Position numbers and translations under genes: made by a program
Source: an uncultured Prevotellaceae bacterium
Lineage (GTDB): Bacteria; Bacteroidota; Bacteroidia; Bacteroidales; Muribaculaceae
Assembly: GCA_900318255.1 (NCBI GenBank)
Contig: ONJX01000001.1
Location: 185,828-249,827 of the forward strand
DNA length: 64,000 nucleotides
Reading direction: 5' to 3'
Shown here: piece by piece, positions 25,206-33,462 of the stretch
How positions within the stretch are numbered: position 1 is the first letter of the stretch
How the letters are laid out: the number at the start of each line of letters is the position of its first letter
The notes under the pieces: generated by a model
Seen by the model: only the letters and a program-made list of their open reading frames with translations
The model's database searches: none
Told to the model about the DNA's origin: nothing

Positions 25206-26078
25206 CTATCGCTGGTCGGCTCCCCACAGAAGTTTCTCTCGCAATGTGCTGGCGAAGTTATGGTCGTTTTTTTGGAGTACGGTAAGGCGATAAGGGGCGC
25301 GCGCTATCTTCACGGTGGTGCCGCTGGGCAGTGTCATTGCCATGCCATCGACGCTCACCTGAATCCACTTGGCGCGAGTGTTGATGGTGACTTCAATGAT
25401 AGAGTCTTCGCTCACCACGATGGGGCGCATGGTGAGTGAGTGAGGCGAGATGGGCGACAGCACCAGGCAGCTCGTCGAGGGGTTGATGATGGGTCCTCCC
25501 ACGCTCATGTTGTAGGCAGTCGAGCCCGTTGGCGTGCTTATCACGAGTCCGTCGCCCTTGTAGGTGGTGAGCATGGTGCCGTTGATGGTCGTGGGGATAG
25601 AGATCATCGATGTGGTGTCTTGACGCAAGATGGCTATCTCGTTGAGTGCTACCACATTGTTGCATGGCTTACCGTCAATGTCAAGGAGCTGGAGCATAGT
25701 GCGCTGCTCGCGGCGGCACTCGCCACGTGAGATGCTCTCGATAATGTCGCTGGCCTCGTTGATGCGTCCGGCAGTGAGGTATCCCAGGTGCCCAGAGTTG
25801 ATGCCCACCACGGGCGTGTTGTGTGCTGCCAGTCGTGCCGCATTTCTGAGCATGGTGCCGTCGCCGCCAATGCTCACTGCCAGCGAGGCTCCCTCAAAAT
25901 TGTCGCGGTCGAATTCCCACTCCTGGTTCACGTTGATGCCCAGCGACCTGAGGTAGCGAGCAAAGTCTCGCTCCACCATGATAGTGTCATCGCCTTTCTT
26001 GCCCAAGAATGCCAGTAGCTGGCTGAGCTGGTCTTTATACTTCTCTTGATAACTATTTCCAAAAATTGCTATGTCCAT
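25206..26078 (-). CDS. nadK: NAD kinase
   Basis: 290 residues, normal length. NadK phosphorylates NAD to NADP. Signature elements in order are GGDGTMLRNAARLA (the catalytic GGDGT), VGINSGHLGYLT, ALNEIAIL, GDGLVISTPTGSTAYNMSVGGPI, and the C-terminal SPHSLTMRPIV. The ATG at 26078 begins MDIAIFGNSYQE. It is not tightly linked to its neighbours; pdxJ is divergent, about 340 bp away. Confidence 0.97.
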   Translation of the reverse strand: MDIAIFGNSYQEKYKDQLSQLLAFLGKKGDDTIMVERDFARYLRSLGINVNQEWEFDRDNFEGASLAVSIGGDGTMLRNAARLAAHNTPVVGINSGHLGYLTAGRINEASDIIESISRGECRREQRTMLQLLDIDGKPCNNVVALNEIAILRQDTTSMISIPTTINGTMLTTYKGDGLVISTPTGSTAYNMSVGGPIINPSTSCLVLSPISPHSLTMRPIVVSEDSIIEVTINTRAKWIQVSVDGMAMTLPSGTTVKIARAPYRLTVLQKNDHNFASTLREKLLWGADQR

Positions 26079-26420
26079 AATGAAATGCTGTTTTTGCTGT
26101 TCATTGCCACTAGGTGTGGTCGCATCGCTTGATATTATTGACAGGAAATTTTTATTTCAATTTTCAGTGAATTTCTCGCCGCAGGTGACCCTTTGCCAGT
26201 GTGTTGGGTTCTCAAAAGGTGCCGTAAATGTGTGAAAAACGTTGAAAAAACTTTTTTAAGTGCTATTTTGTTTTTATTTCTCACTAATATCTTCTACTTT
26301 TGTATCACAATACATGGTGTGACCGCTCCCAATGAGATGGCAAAATTAATAATTTTTGGTCACATTTATGCACTAATATACAAAAACAACACGTTATTAA
26401 TAAACAAAGCATAAATTTTT
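26079..26420. other. Divergent intergenic region nadK/pdxJ
   Basis: No gene is credible here. A TACTTTTG -7 box at 26295-26302 probably drives pdxJ. The rest is AT-rich without repeats that I can see. Confidence 0.6.
26295..26302 (+). promoter_or_regulatory. -7 box of pdxJ promoter
   Basis: TACTTTTG matches TAnnTTTG. A TTTG at 26267-26270 is 24 bp upstream, longer than the norm. Confidence 0.5.
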
Positions 26421-27134
26421 ATGATAAACCTGAGTGTAAATATAAATAAAGTTGCCACCCTTCGCAATGCACGTGGAGGAAATCTGCCCAATGTGCTGCA
26501 AGTGGCACTCGACATAGAGCGCTTTGGTGCCGATGGCATCACTGTGCATCCCCGTCCCGACGAAAGGCACATTCGCCGCAGCGATGTGTATGAACTGAAA
26601 CCAGCGCTGCACACCGAGTTCAACATTGAGGGCTTCCCCGACAAGCGCTACATGGACATGGTGCTTGAGGTGCGGCCAGCGCAGGCCACGCTCGTGCCCG
26701 ACGCTCCCAGCGTGCTCACCTCATCGCAGGGGTGGCCCGTTGCCGAGAACATGGACTTCCTCAAGGATGTGGTGTCGCGCCTCAAGGAGGCCGGCATCAG
26801 GGTGAGCATCTTTGTTGATGCTACCGAGGAGCGCGTGCGTCAGGCCGCCGAGGCAGGAGCCGATAGGGTAGAGCTCTACACGGGTCCTTTTGCCCAGATG
26901 TTCTCCACCGCCCCCGACCAGGCTGTTGCCCCCTACACTGCTGCTGCTAAGGTGGCTCATGAAGTGGGCTTGGGGCTGAACGCTGGTCATGACTTAAATC
27001 TCTTGAACCTCAAGTTCTTCAAGGATAATGTGCCTTACCTCAACGAGGTGTCGATAGGCCATGCTCTCATCAGCGACGCCCTCTATCTGGGACTTGAGAA
27101 AACCATCAAGGCTTACCAGAAGTGCTTGTTGTAG
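26421..27134 (+). CDS. pdxJ: Pyridoxine 5'-phosphate synthase PdxJ
   Basis: 237 residues. PdxJ joins 1-deoxyxylulose-5-phosphate and 3-amino-1-hydroxyacetone phosphate, the last step of de novo vitamin B6 synthesis. Recognised elements: [19 protein letters not shown] at the start, [38 protein letters not shown]-like [63 protein letters not shown], and [13 protein letters not shown]. It is a single gene, followed directly by a GATC-rich heptamer array. Confidence 0.97.
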   Translation: MINLSVNINKVATLRNARGGNLPNVLQVALDIERFGADGITVHPRPDERHIRRSDVYELKPALHTEFNIEGFPDKRYMDMVLEVRPAQATLVPDAPSVLTSSQGWPVAENMDFLKDVVSRLKEAGIRVSIFVDATEERVRQAAEAGADRVELYTGPFAQMFSTAPDQAVAPYTAAAKVAHEVGLGLNAGHDLNLLNLKFFKDNVPYLNEVSIGHALISDALYLGLEKTIKAYQKCLL

Positions 27135-27270
27135 GGGAATCGAGGATCGGGGATCGGGGATCGAGAATCGGAGATCGGGGATCGAGGATCGGAGATCGAG
27201 GATCGGAGATCGAGGATCGGGGATCGGGGATCGAGAATCGGAGATCGGGGATCGGGGATCGGAGATCGTG
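27131..27270. repeat. 7-bp tandem array (GRRGATC), about 19 units
   Basis: Repeats of GGGGATC, GAGGATC, GGAGATC and GAGAATC begin at the pdxJ stop codon. Each intact unit carries GATC. A shorter array of the same family is at 30926-30970. Confidence 0.92.
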
Positions 27271-27347
27271 GGGAAGTGTGACAGCTACTATTGCCTTGTC
27301 AGCTCATCAGCTAATTAATAATTTTAACCAAATAAGACACAATCGTT

Positions 27348-28049
27348 ATGACATTTTTGAACGTGATACTTGCCGCCTCGGCGGCTGCCGAGGGTGCGCA
27401 AGGCGCCCAGTCACTATCGGTGTGGGATCTCACATTAAAGGGCGGCTGGCTCATGATACCACTGGCACTGTTGCTGCTGGTGAGCATCTACATCTTCTTT
27501 GAGCGACTCTTTGCCACCAGCCGCGTGACTAAGGCCGACAACAACTTCATGCAGCAAATCAAGAGCCTCATCCAGTCAGGAAAAATCGACGAGGCCAAGC
27601 ATTTGTGTGAAACTACTAACACCCCCTACTCACGCATGATTGAGAAGGGCGTGAGCCGCATAGGTCGCCCCATGAACGACGTGCTCGTGGCTATCGAGAA
27701 TGTGGGCAACATGGAAGTGGCAAAGATGGAGAAGGGCTTTAACTGGCTTGCCACCACTGCCGCTGGAGCGCCCATGATTGGCTTCCTGGGCACCGTGACA
27801 GGAATGGTGCAGGCATTCTACCAGCTTGCCAGCGCAGGTCAAAACAGCAACGTGAGCATCCTTGCCGGAGGCATCTATGAGGCTCTGGTGACCACCGTTG
27901 CTGGTCTTGTGGTGGGAATCTTGGCCCTGTTTGCCTACAACTACCTCACGTCTCGCGTGAACAAAATCATGAACCGCCTTGAGCGCAGCACAATGGAGTT
28001 TATGGACCTGCTCAACGAGCCCGCCAAACCCAATAACAACGCTAAGTAA
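27348..28049 (+). CDS. exbB: ExbB/TolQ-type proton channel subunit
   Basis: 233 residues from the ATG at 27348. ExbB forms the pentameric proton-channel frame in the inner membrane that energises TonB. An N-terminal Ala-rich region precedes the first helix (GWLMIPLALLLLVSIYIFFERL), then a cytoplasmic loop (IDEAKHLCETTNTPYSRMIEKG) and the conserved paired helices (LATTAAGAPMIGFLGTVTGMVQAFYQLA and ALVTTVAGLVVGILALFAYNYL). It is the first gene of an exbB-exbD-tonB operon; Bacteroidales use such systems to power SusCD-type importers. Confidence 0.95.
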   Translation: MTFLNVILAASAAAEGAQGAQSLSVWDLTLKGGWLMIPLALLLLVSIYIFFERLFATSRVTKADNNFMQQIKSLIQSGKIDEAKHLCETTNTPYSRMIEKGVSRIGRPMNDVLVAIENVGNMEVAKMEKGFNWLATTAAGAPMIGFLGTVTGMVQAFYQLASAGQNSNVSILAGGIYEALVTTVAGLVVGILALFAYNYLTSRVNKIMNRLERSTMEFMDLLNEPAKPNNNAK

Positions 28050-28152
28050 AATATTCTAGAACACGGGTAGGAGGCTTTAAGGGCTTGTTTTTCTTGAAAA
28101 CACATTATTGCCTTGTAAGCTTGCTTACTCGTCAGCTTGTTACTAAAAAACT

Positions 28153-28785
28153 ATGGCACTAAAACGACAACACGAAACCCTGTCGATGTTCAGCATGGCA
28201 TCGATGACCGATGTCATCTTCTTGCTGCTCATCTTCTTCCTGGTGACATCGACATTTGTGTTCCCCTCGGCGGTGGAGGTGAACTTGCCGCAAAGCAGCG
28301 AGCAAACCGCCATCAAGCCCACCACACGCATCTACATTACCGAGAAAGGCGAGATAAAAGCGCAGCAGAACACCGAGACGTCGCAAGGCGACTTAAGAGA
28401 CCTGACGTCGCCCGAGGAGCTTGCGGGATTTATGCAGGCGGTAAAGGACAGCGACCCGTCGCAATACATAGCGTTGCATGCCGATGAGAGCGTGCCCTAT
28501 GGCAAGATTGTCGAGATACTCGACATGGGCTCGCAAGTGGGCATCAAGGTGGTGCTTGCCACCAAGCCCAGCACGGGGAACTATAAGGCTCCCGAGACTC
28601 CACTCGACGGCTCCACGCCCGTGCAGCAGCCAGCGCAAGAGCCAGGTGCCGCGCCAGCTCCTGCGCCAGCAGCCGCGCCAGTGGCTGCTGGAGCTACCAC
28701 CACGGTTACCACCACTGCTGGCGATGCTAATGGCGTGCCCGCTCCCAGCAACTCGAAATCACAAACCACTGTCACCGTGCAGTAA
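28153..28785 (+). CDS. exbD: ExbD/TolR-type protein
   Basis: 210 residues. The single membrane helix carries the essential proton-binding Asp in SMASMTDVIFLLLIFFLVTS, after a basic N-terminus. The periplasmic domain follows (VEVNLPQSSEQTA..., KDSDPSQYIALHADESVPYGKIVEILDMGSQVGIKVVLATKP). The C-terminal ~60 residues are an extra Ala/Pro/Thr-rich tail not present in E. coli ExbD. It lies between exbB and tonB. Only one exbD copy is present, whereas many Bacteroidetes loci have two. Confidence 0.94.
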   Translation: MALKRQHETLSMFSMASMTDVIFLLLIFFLVTSTFVFPSAVEVNLPQSSEQTAIKPTTRIYITEKGEIKAQQNTETSQGDLRDLTSPEELAGFMQAVKDSDPSQYIALHADESVPYGKIVEILDMGSQVGIKVVLATKPSTGNYKAPETPLDGSTPVQQPAQEPGAAPAPAPAAAPVAAGATTTVTTTAGDANGVPAPSNSKSQTTVTVQ

Positions 28786-28803
28786 ACGATACAGAGCAAC
28801 TCA

Positions 28804-29673
28804 ATGGCAAAAGACACCGAAAAAGATAACAAGAGTAAACTGCTCGCGGCGCTGCTCACGCTGCTGCTGGGTGCCGGCATTGTTGCTACTCTGTTTGTCA
28901 CCAGCTTGCACTACGACTATCCTCCCAAGGAGGCCCTGCTGCAACAGATGCAAGAGCCCATCGAGTTTGGTGGAGAGGATGAGGAGTTTGTGGAGTTTGA
29001 GCAGATGCTAGCTAATGCCGATGAAGAGTCGGCAGAGCCAGGCGAACCCATAGAGGAGGAGCAACCCACCCAAGACAATCCCCCGCAAGAGGCGGGCCAG
29101 AACGAGCTCGACAACCAGGGTGCTGTCGATGAGCCCCCGCAACCGCCCGTTTCCACCAAGAAAGAGTCGCCCATGAAGGTCCCCGAGCAGCCTAAAAAAG
29201 AGACAAAACCACAGAAAAAGACTGTCACCCCTGAGGAGGCTCCTCCCAAGCCAAAGTCGAAGGGAGAGACAAAACCGACTGCGCCCACACCACCTACCAC
29301 GAGCCCCAAATCGGAGGCTCAGAAAAAAGCCGAGCAGCAGATGAGCAATGCCTTCAAGAAAGGCGACAACGGCAACGCCCCAGGCAGCACCCCCAATGGC
29401 ACGATGGGAAAACCCGCCATAGGGGGAGGACTAGGAGGATACACTGCCGAGCATTTCCCCACTGCTCCCAGCCCCGGGCCCGGGACTGTGGTGGTGCAAG
29501 TGGTGGTGAGTCCCACTGGCAAGGTTACTAAAGCCACCGTGACAGGAGGTACCCTTAAGAGTAATGCCAAAGCGTGCCAGATATGCCGCTCACTAGCACT
29601 TAGGTCAACATTCAAGGTGCCCAAGAACACCGCAGTGGAGCGCACAGGCACACTCACCTACACTGTGAAATAA
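28804..29673 (+). CDS. tonB: TonB-like energy transducer
   Basis: 289 residues. An N-terminal membrane helix (LLAALLTLLLGAGIVATLF) is followed by a long Pro/Glu/Lys-rich spacer (about residues 45-185) able to span the periplasm. A C-terminal domain (~205-289) has the VSPTGKVTKATVTGG and RSTFKVPKNTAVERTGTLTYTVK pattern of Bacteroidetes TonB proteins. It starts 18 bp after exbD, completing the proton-driven unit that opens TonB-dependent outer membrane transporters. Confidence 0.92.
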   Translation: MAKDTEKDNKSKLLAALLTLLLGAGIVATLFVTSLHYDYPPKEALLQQMQEPIEFGGEDEEFVEFEQMLANADEESAEPGEPIEEEQPTQDNPPQEAGQNELDNQGAVDEPPQPPVSTKKESPMKVPEQPKKETKPQKKTVTPEEAPPKPKSKGETKPTAPTPPTTSPKSEAQKKAEQQMSNAFKKGDNGNAPGSTPNGTMGKPAIGGGLGGYTAEHFPTAPSPGPGTVVVQVVVSPTGKVTKATVTGGTLKSNAKACQICRSLALRSTFKVPKNTAVERTGTLTYTVK

Positions 29674-29694
29674 CCTCATCAATAAAAAACAATT

Positions 29695-29729
29695 CAAGTT
29701 CCTAAAGCTTTTTGAGCTTTGGGAACTTG
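29695..29729 (+). terminator. Hairpin after tonB
   Basis: CAAGTTCC-AAAGCT pairs with AGCTTT-GGGAACTTG. There is no T-run after it, so termination is uncertain. Confidence 0.5.
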
Positions 29730-29785
29730 GTGTCTATAGTTAGTGCTGAGGGCACTTAAGCGAGCCATGAAAATACCAGTTTGCG

Positions 29786-30010
29786 ATGAATAATTATTCA
29801 ATAGATTGGCTTATTGTTGCATATATTAATCCCGTTGGCGGAATTAAAAAACATCAAATTTTGGCAAAACACTTTGATAATAAGGAAGTGCCTCGAAGAG
29901 GAACTTCCACCACAGGCTGGAGAGGAACGATTATAGGCCCGCACTCACAGCGGCTCGCGCGCTATCAAGCAGATTCTCAAGTAGTAAAGAAACCACAACG
30001 GGTTAATTGA
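29786..30010 (+). CDS. Small uncharacterised ORF or non-coding RNA region
   Basis: An open frame of 74 codons starting MNNYSIDWLIVAY runs up to a strong terminator. I do not recognise it. The middle is polar and basic (HQILAKHFDNKEVPRRGTSTTGW), and nothing is known of its neighbours' link. Since a perfect terminator sits 3 bp after the stop, the stretch is probably transcribed; it could equally be a small RNA, with the frame fortuitous. It has low complexity neither in bases nor in residues. Confidence 0.3.
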   Translation: MNNYSIDWLIVAYINPVGGIKKHQILAKHFDNKEVPRRGTSTTGWRGTIIGPHSQRLARYQADSQVVKKPQRVN

Positions 30011-30012
30011 AA

Positions 30013-30048
30013 AATGCCTTGTCGTTATTTCGACAAGGCATTTTTTTT
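30013..30048. terminator. Strong bidirectional terminator
   Basis: AATGCCTTGTCG pairs with CGACAAGGCATT around a short loop, followed by T8 on the plus strand; five A residues on the other side make it work in both directions. Confidence 0.92.
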
Positions 30049-30101
30049 AAAATCATAGCGTGCTGAAAACAGGAAAAATTCAAGTGGCGAAAACAGGAAA
30101 T

Positions 30102-30911
30102 TCAGCGAGATGGCATAGCCAGAGTAAACTGCATTACCACGTTGCGCAGTTGCTCGGGGAGCAGTGCGAGGGCTTTGTCGTGCATCGATTGTGGCACGTC
30201 AAACATGGCTTGTGCTATTGAGCCAGTGATGCACCCTATGGTGTCGCTGTCGCCACCAATGGAGATGGCGTTGCGAATGGCATCCTCAAAGCCTGTGGCT
30301 TGCAAAGCGCAGGCAATGGCTTGCGGCACACTGCCCTGGCATGTGCCTCCGTCGATCATTCCATCTAGGCCTCTCCATGAGTAGCGAGGACGCATCTCGT
30401 CAATCGTCAGCGACAGGTCGTAGCCGTAGTCCTTCTCTATGCGCTCCTTGATTACCTGTGGCGATGCGCCATGGCGTGCCAAGTAGATGCACAAAGCGGT
30501 AGCCTGTGCTCCCTTGATGCCCTCAGGGTGGTTGTGCGTGCACTCTGCCGATTGCTTGGCGGCGTCAAGTGTGGCTTGTTCGCTGTCGAAGGCCCATCCC
30601 ACAGGACCTACACGCATGGCACTGCCGTTGCCACAACTGTTGTAGGGCTCAATGATGCCCTGGTTGGCGCGATGCACCCAGCTGACAAATCTTGTTCCGT
30701 AGCTGCCCATAGGATGAGGGTAGTCGTTGGCATAACGCAGGTAATACTTGGCGGCGTCTCCACCATTGAGCAGCCAGTCGGCCGTGGCAATGGTCAAGAT
30801 GCTGTCGTCGGTATAACACATTCGGTCGTCAAAGAACTCAAATTCTTTGCTCTTAATGTTGTCAAACTCATATATCGAGCCTACAATGTCTCCAATAATT
30901 GCTCCTATCAT
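30102..30911 (-). CDS. ADP-ribosylglycohydrolase-family protein
   Basis: 269 residues. The DraG/ARH fold is shown by MIGAIIGDIVGSIYEF, the metal-binding MCYTDDSILTIATADWL, NSCGNGSAMRVGPVGW, CTHNHPEGIKGAQA, and the C-terminal GGDSDTIGCITGSIAQA. Asp residues in the first and last motifs would bind the two Mg or Mn ions. Such enzymes remove ADP-ribose from proteins or small molecules; the actual substrate is unknown. No ADP-ribosyltransferase is seen nearby, although a sirtuin lies 5 kb away. It is a single-gene unit. Confidence 0.93.
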   Translation of the reverse strand: MIGAIIGDIVGSIYEFDNIKSKEFEFFDDRMCYTDDSILTIATADWLLNGGDAAKYYLRYANDYPHPMGSYGTRFVSWVHRANQGIIEPYNSCGNGSAMRVGPVGWAFDSEQATLDAAKQSAECTHNHPEGIKGAQATALCIYLARHGASPQVIKERIEKDYGYDLSLTIDEMRPRYSWRGLDGMIDGGTCQGSVPQAIACALQATGFEDAIRNAISIGGDSDTIGCITGSIAQAMFDVPQSMHDKALALLPEQLRNVVMQFTLAMPSR

Positions 30912-30925
30912 AATAATATATTTTG

Positions 30926-30970
30926 GGGGATCGGGGATCGGGGATTGAGGATCGGGGATTGGGGAACGGG
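30926..30970. repeat. 7-bp GGGGATC array, 6 units
   Basis: GGGGATC, GGGGATC, GGGGATT, GAGGATC, GGGGATT, GGGGAAC: same family as 27131-27270, between two minus-strand genes. Confidence 0.9.
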
Positions 30971-30984
30971 CTATGGTGTGTGCT

Positions 30985-32385
30985 TCATTTCATCTTGGCA
31001 GTCGCATTTTTCTTCTTGCTGAAGTAGTCCCTCTCGGCTTTTATCACTCGGGGCGAGAGGAGCAGGATGGCTGTCATGGTGCAGCATGCCATGAGGAAGA
31101 AGGCGATGTCCATGAAGCCTACCACCACCTTCAGTGGCACCACGGCGGCTACCACAATCATCACGAGATAGTAGTAGTTGTAGTACTTGGCATTGTGCGC
31201 GCCAAAGAGGAAATTGGTACACTTCAAGCCATAGTAGCTATAGGTAAACATGGTGGAGAAGGCAAAGAAGAACACAATGATCATGAGCAGGTAGTGCCCA
31301 ATGTGTGGCAGCAGCTGCTCCCAGGCTCCGAGGGCTATCGCCAGTCCTTTAGGGTCGTTGCCCACGCCTATGTAGTTGCCGGCGATGATGATGGGGATGG
31401 CAGTGAGGGTGCATATCAAGCCCGAGTCGATGGCGGGTCCCAGCATGGCGATGAGTCCCTCGCGCACGGGCTCGGTGTTCTTGCTGGCGCCGTGCATCAT
31501 TGAGGCGGTACCTATGCCGGCCTCGTTGACGTAGGCGGCGCGGCGCGCACCGATGAGGGCCACGTAGGCAAAGCCTCCGAGTCCTGCCTCAAAGGTGAAG
31601 GCTCCCTCAAATATCGAGGCGAAGACTCCTGGCACCTTGTCGTAGTTGAGTGCCATGATCACAAGCACCATGATCAGGTAGAGGGTGACCATGAGGGGTA
31701 CCATCTTTGAGGCAATGGCAGCGATGCTCTTGATGCCTCGCAAGATCACGGCAGCCACGATAGCCACCATCACGAGTCCCATGATGAGTCGCAGCCAGGG
31801 GGTGTTGTCAATGCCCATGGGTGTGGTGAAGACGGTGGTCACGCTCTCCACGAGCTGGTTGGCCTGCCACACGCACAGGGTGCCCACCAGGCCAAAGATG
31901 GCAAATGCCACGGCCAGTGGTTTCCATTTCTTTCCCAGTCCCTTGGTGATGATATACATGGGTCCACCCTGCACCTCGCCAGCGCTGTCCTTGCCCTTAT
32001 ACATGATGGCGAGCGTTCCCTCAAAGAACTTGGTGGTCATTCCCACCAGCGCGCTCACCCACATCCAGAATATCACACCTGGATTGCCGTTGCCCACGGT
32101 AAGTGCCACCGCCACGCCGGCGATGTTGCCCATGCCCACGGTGGCGGCGATGGCGCTGAGCAGTGCCTGCACCGAGCTTATCTGCCCTGTCTCCTTGCCA
32201 CTGCTGGTGGCTTGCTTCTCGCGCAGCACGGCAATGGCCTGTGGCAGTCGCCTGAGCGACACGGCCCTCGAGAAGATGAATAAGAACAGTCCACCGCCTA
32301 TCAGCAGCAGGAATTCGGGATAGTCGCACAGCATGTCGGCTGTAGCAATAATAGCATCACCTATTTTGTTAAAGAACTCAGTCAT
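30985..32385 (-). CDS. Sodium:alanine symporter family (AGCS) transporter
   Basis: 466 residues with about eleven membrane helices. The AGCS signature is present: VSLRRLPQAIAVLREK, SSVQALLSAIAATVGMGNIAGVAVALTVGNGNPGVIFWMW, TKFFEGTLAIMYKGKDSAGEVQGGPMYII, and later YVNEAGIGTASMMHGASKNTEPVREG. It probably imports alanine or glycine with Na+. It begins at the ATG at 32385. The gene is in line with the TPM/LemA genes upstream but separated from them by ~90 bp of AT-rich DNA, and need not be co-regulated. Confidence 0.95.
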   Translation of the reverse strand: MTEFFNKIGDAIIATADMLCDYPEFLLLIGGGLFLFIFSRAVSLRRLPQAIAVLREKQATSSGKETGQISSVQALLSAIAATVGMGNIAGVAVALTVGNGNPGVIFWMWVSALVGMTTKFFEGTLAIMYKGKDSAGEVQGGPMYIITKGLGKKWKPLAVAFAIFGLVGTLCVWQANQLVESVTTVFTTPMGIDNTPWLRLIMGLVMVAIVAAVILRGIKSIAAIASKMVPLMVTLYLIMVLVIMALNYDKVPGVFASIFEGAFTFEAGLGGFAYVALIGARRAAYVNEAGIGTASMMHGASKNTEPVREGLIAMLGPAIDSGLICTLTAIPIIIAGNYIGVGNDPKGLAIALGAWEQLLPHIGHYLLMIIVFFFAFSTMFTYSYYGLKCTNFLFGAHNAKYYNYYYLVMIVVAAVVPLKVVVGFMDIAFFLMACCTMTAILLLSPRVIKAERDYFSKKKNATAKMK

Positions 32386-32474
32386 AATAATAAAGTGAAT
32401 TCGTTGTAATTCGTTTAATTCGTGTGCTTTTATTTTTAAAAGTGTGCTCTTATTATTAGTTTTACAAAGTGTTG

Positions 32475-33335
32475 TTAGAATTTTGCTCCAGCACCGCCGC
32501 CGTCAAAGTCTCCGCCACCGTATTTGTATTTGTAAGTCTCGGGTTCGCTAGGTTTAGTGTCGTCGTTATCGTTGTCCTCTTCCTCTTCGTCTTGGGTTTC
32601 TTCCTCGGCGGGTTCTTCCTGTGGCGCTGTTGCTGCCAGTGCCGTTGCTGCACCTGCTGCACCTGCTGCCGCCTGATTACCGTCGGCGGGTGGTTGAGGC
32701 ATATTTTTCTTGTTGCGTTTTCTCAATAATGCCAGTCCGCCAATTCCGGCAGCAATTCCGCCCAGAATCCACCAGCCGTTGCCGCTGCCTTTGCTGTCCT
32801 TGTTGTTTTGGGTGGCAGCAACCTGTTCTTGCTCATACTCTTCTAATACAATAGGCTCAATGTGGTCGATTGCCGCCTCTATGCCGCTGGCATAGTCGCC
32901 CTGCTTGAGATGCGGCACCATGATGGAGTCGATGATCCAGCGGCACTTCACGTCGGGCAGAGCCCCTTGAAGACCTCCGCCAGGAGCTATATACACCTCG
33001 CCGGCGCCCTTGTCGTTACGGGGCTTGACGAGGATGAGCAGGCCATTGTTGTGTTTCTTGTCGCCAATGCCCCACTTCTTGCCTAGCTGAGTGGCAAACT
33101 GGTTGGCCTCTAGGTTGCCCAAGTCGTTGACGGTGACCACCACAATCTGGTTGGAGGTGCGTCGTGAGAGCGAGTCGAGCCGCGTGTTGAGGGCATTCAC
33201 CAGAGAGTCGTTCTTGATGATGCCTGCCATGTCGATGACGGGCATCATGCTGTCGGGCTTCTCAGGCACCTGCGCCATGCCCGCTATAGCTACTGTGAGT
33301 GCTAATGCAATTAATACTATTTTAAATGACTTCAT
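32475..33335 (-). CDS. TPM-domain protein (YgcG-like)
   Basis: 286 residues from ATG at 33335, with a signal peptide (MKSFKIVLIALALTVAIAGMAQ). The TPM domain spans ~30-165: VIDMAGIIKNDSLVNALNTRLDSLSRRTSNQIVVVTVNDLGNLEANQFATQLGKKWGIGDK. A membrane helix (GWWILGGIAAGIGGLALL) then leads to an Ala/Gln/Glu-rich tail ending in Gly-rich GGGDFDGGGAGAKF. Family members anchor in the membrane with the TPM domain outside; the TPM fold has been linked to photosystem repair phosphatase in plants, but the bacterial role is unclear. One of three adjacent TPM genes here. Confidence 0.9.
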   Translation of the reverse strand: MKSFKIVLIALALTVAIAGMAQVPEKPDSMMPVIDMAGIIKNDSLVNALNTRLDSLSRRTSNQIVVVTVNDLGNLEANQFATQLGKKWGIGDKKHNNGLLILVKPRNDKGAGEVYIAPGGGLQGALPDVKCRWIIDSIMVPHLKQGDYASGIEAAIDHIEPIVLEEYEQEQVAATQNNKDSKGSGNGWWILGGIAAGIGGLALLRKRNKKNMPQPPADGNQAAAGAAGAATALAATAPQEEPAEEETQDEEEEDNDNDDTKPSEPETYKYKYGGGDFDGGGAGAKF

Positions 33336-33357
33336 CTCTAATATCAGTGTAAATTGA

Positions 33358-33455
33358 TAATTTCTAGATAATCTAGATTTTCTAGAAATTCTAGATAGTC
33401 TAGAAAAAACTCTTAACTCTTAACTTTTAACTCTTAACTCTTAACTTATAACTAA
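33358..33455. repeat. 9-bp TCTAGA array joined to 7-bp CTCTTAA array
   Basis: 33358-33405 has five 9-bp units ending in TCTAGA (ATTTCTAGA, TAATCTAGA, TTTTCTAGA, AATTCTAGA, TAGTCTAGA). 33409-33455 has six CTCTTAA heptamers. Together they separate two TPM genes of the same operon. Confidence 0.9.
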
Positions 33456-33462
33456 GAGAGAA

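Noticed and set aside
29880..29960. RNase P RNA-like GAGGAAC and CCACAGG segments
   Set aside because: The conserved cores do not line up and no P4 pairing partner is found.
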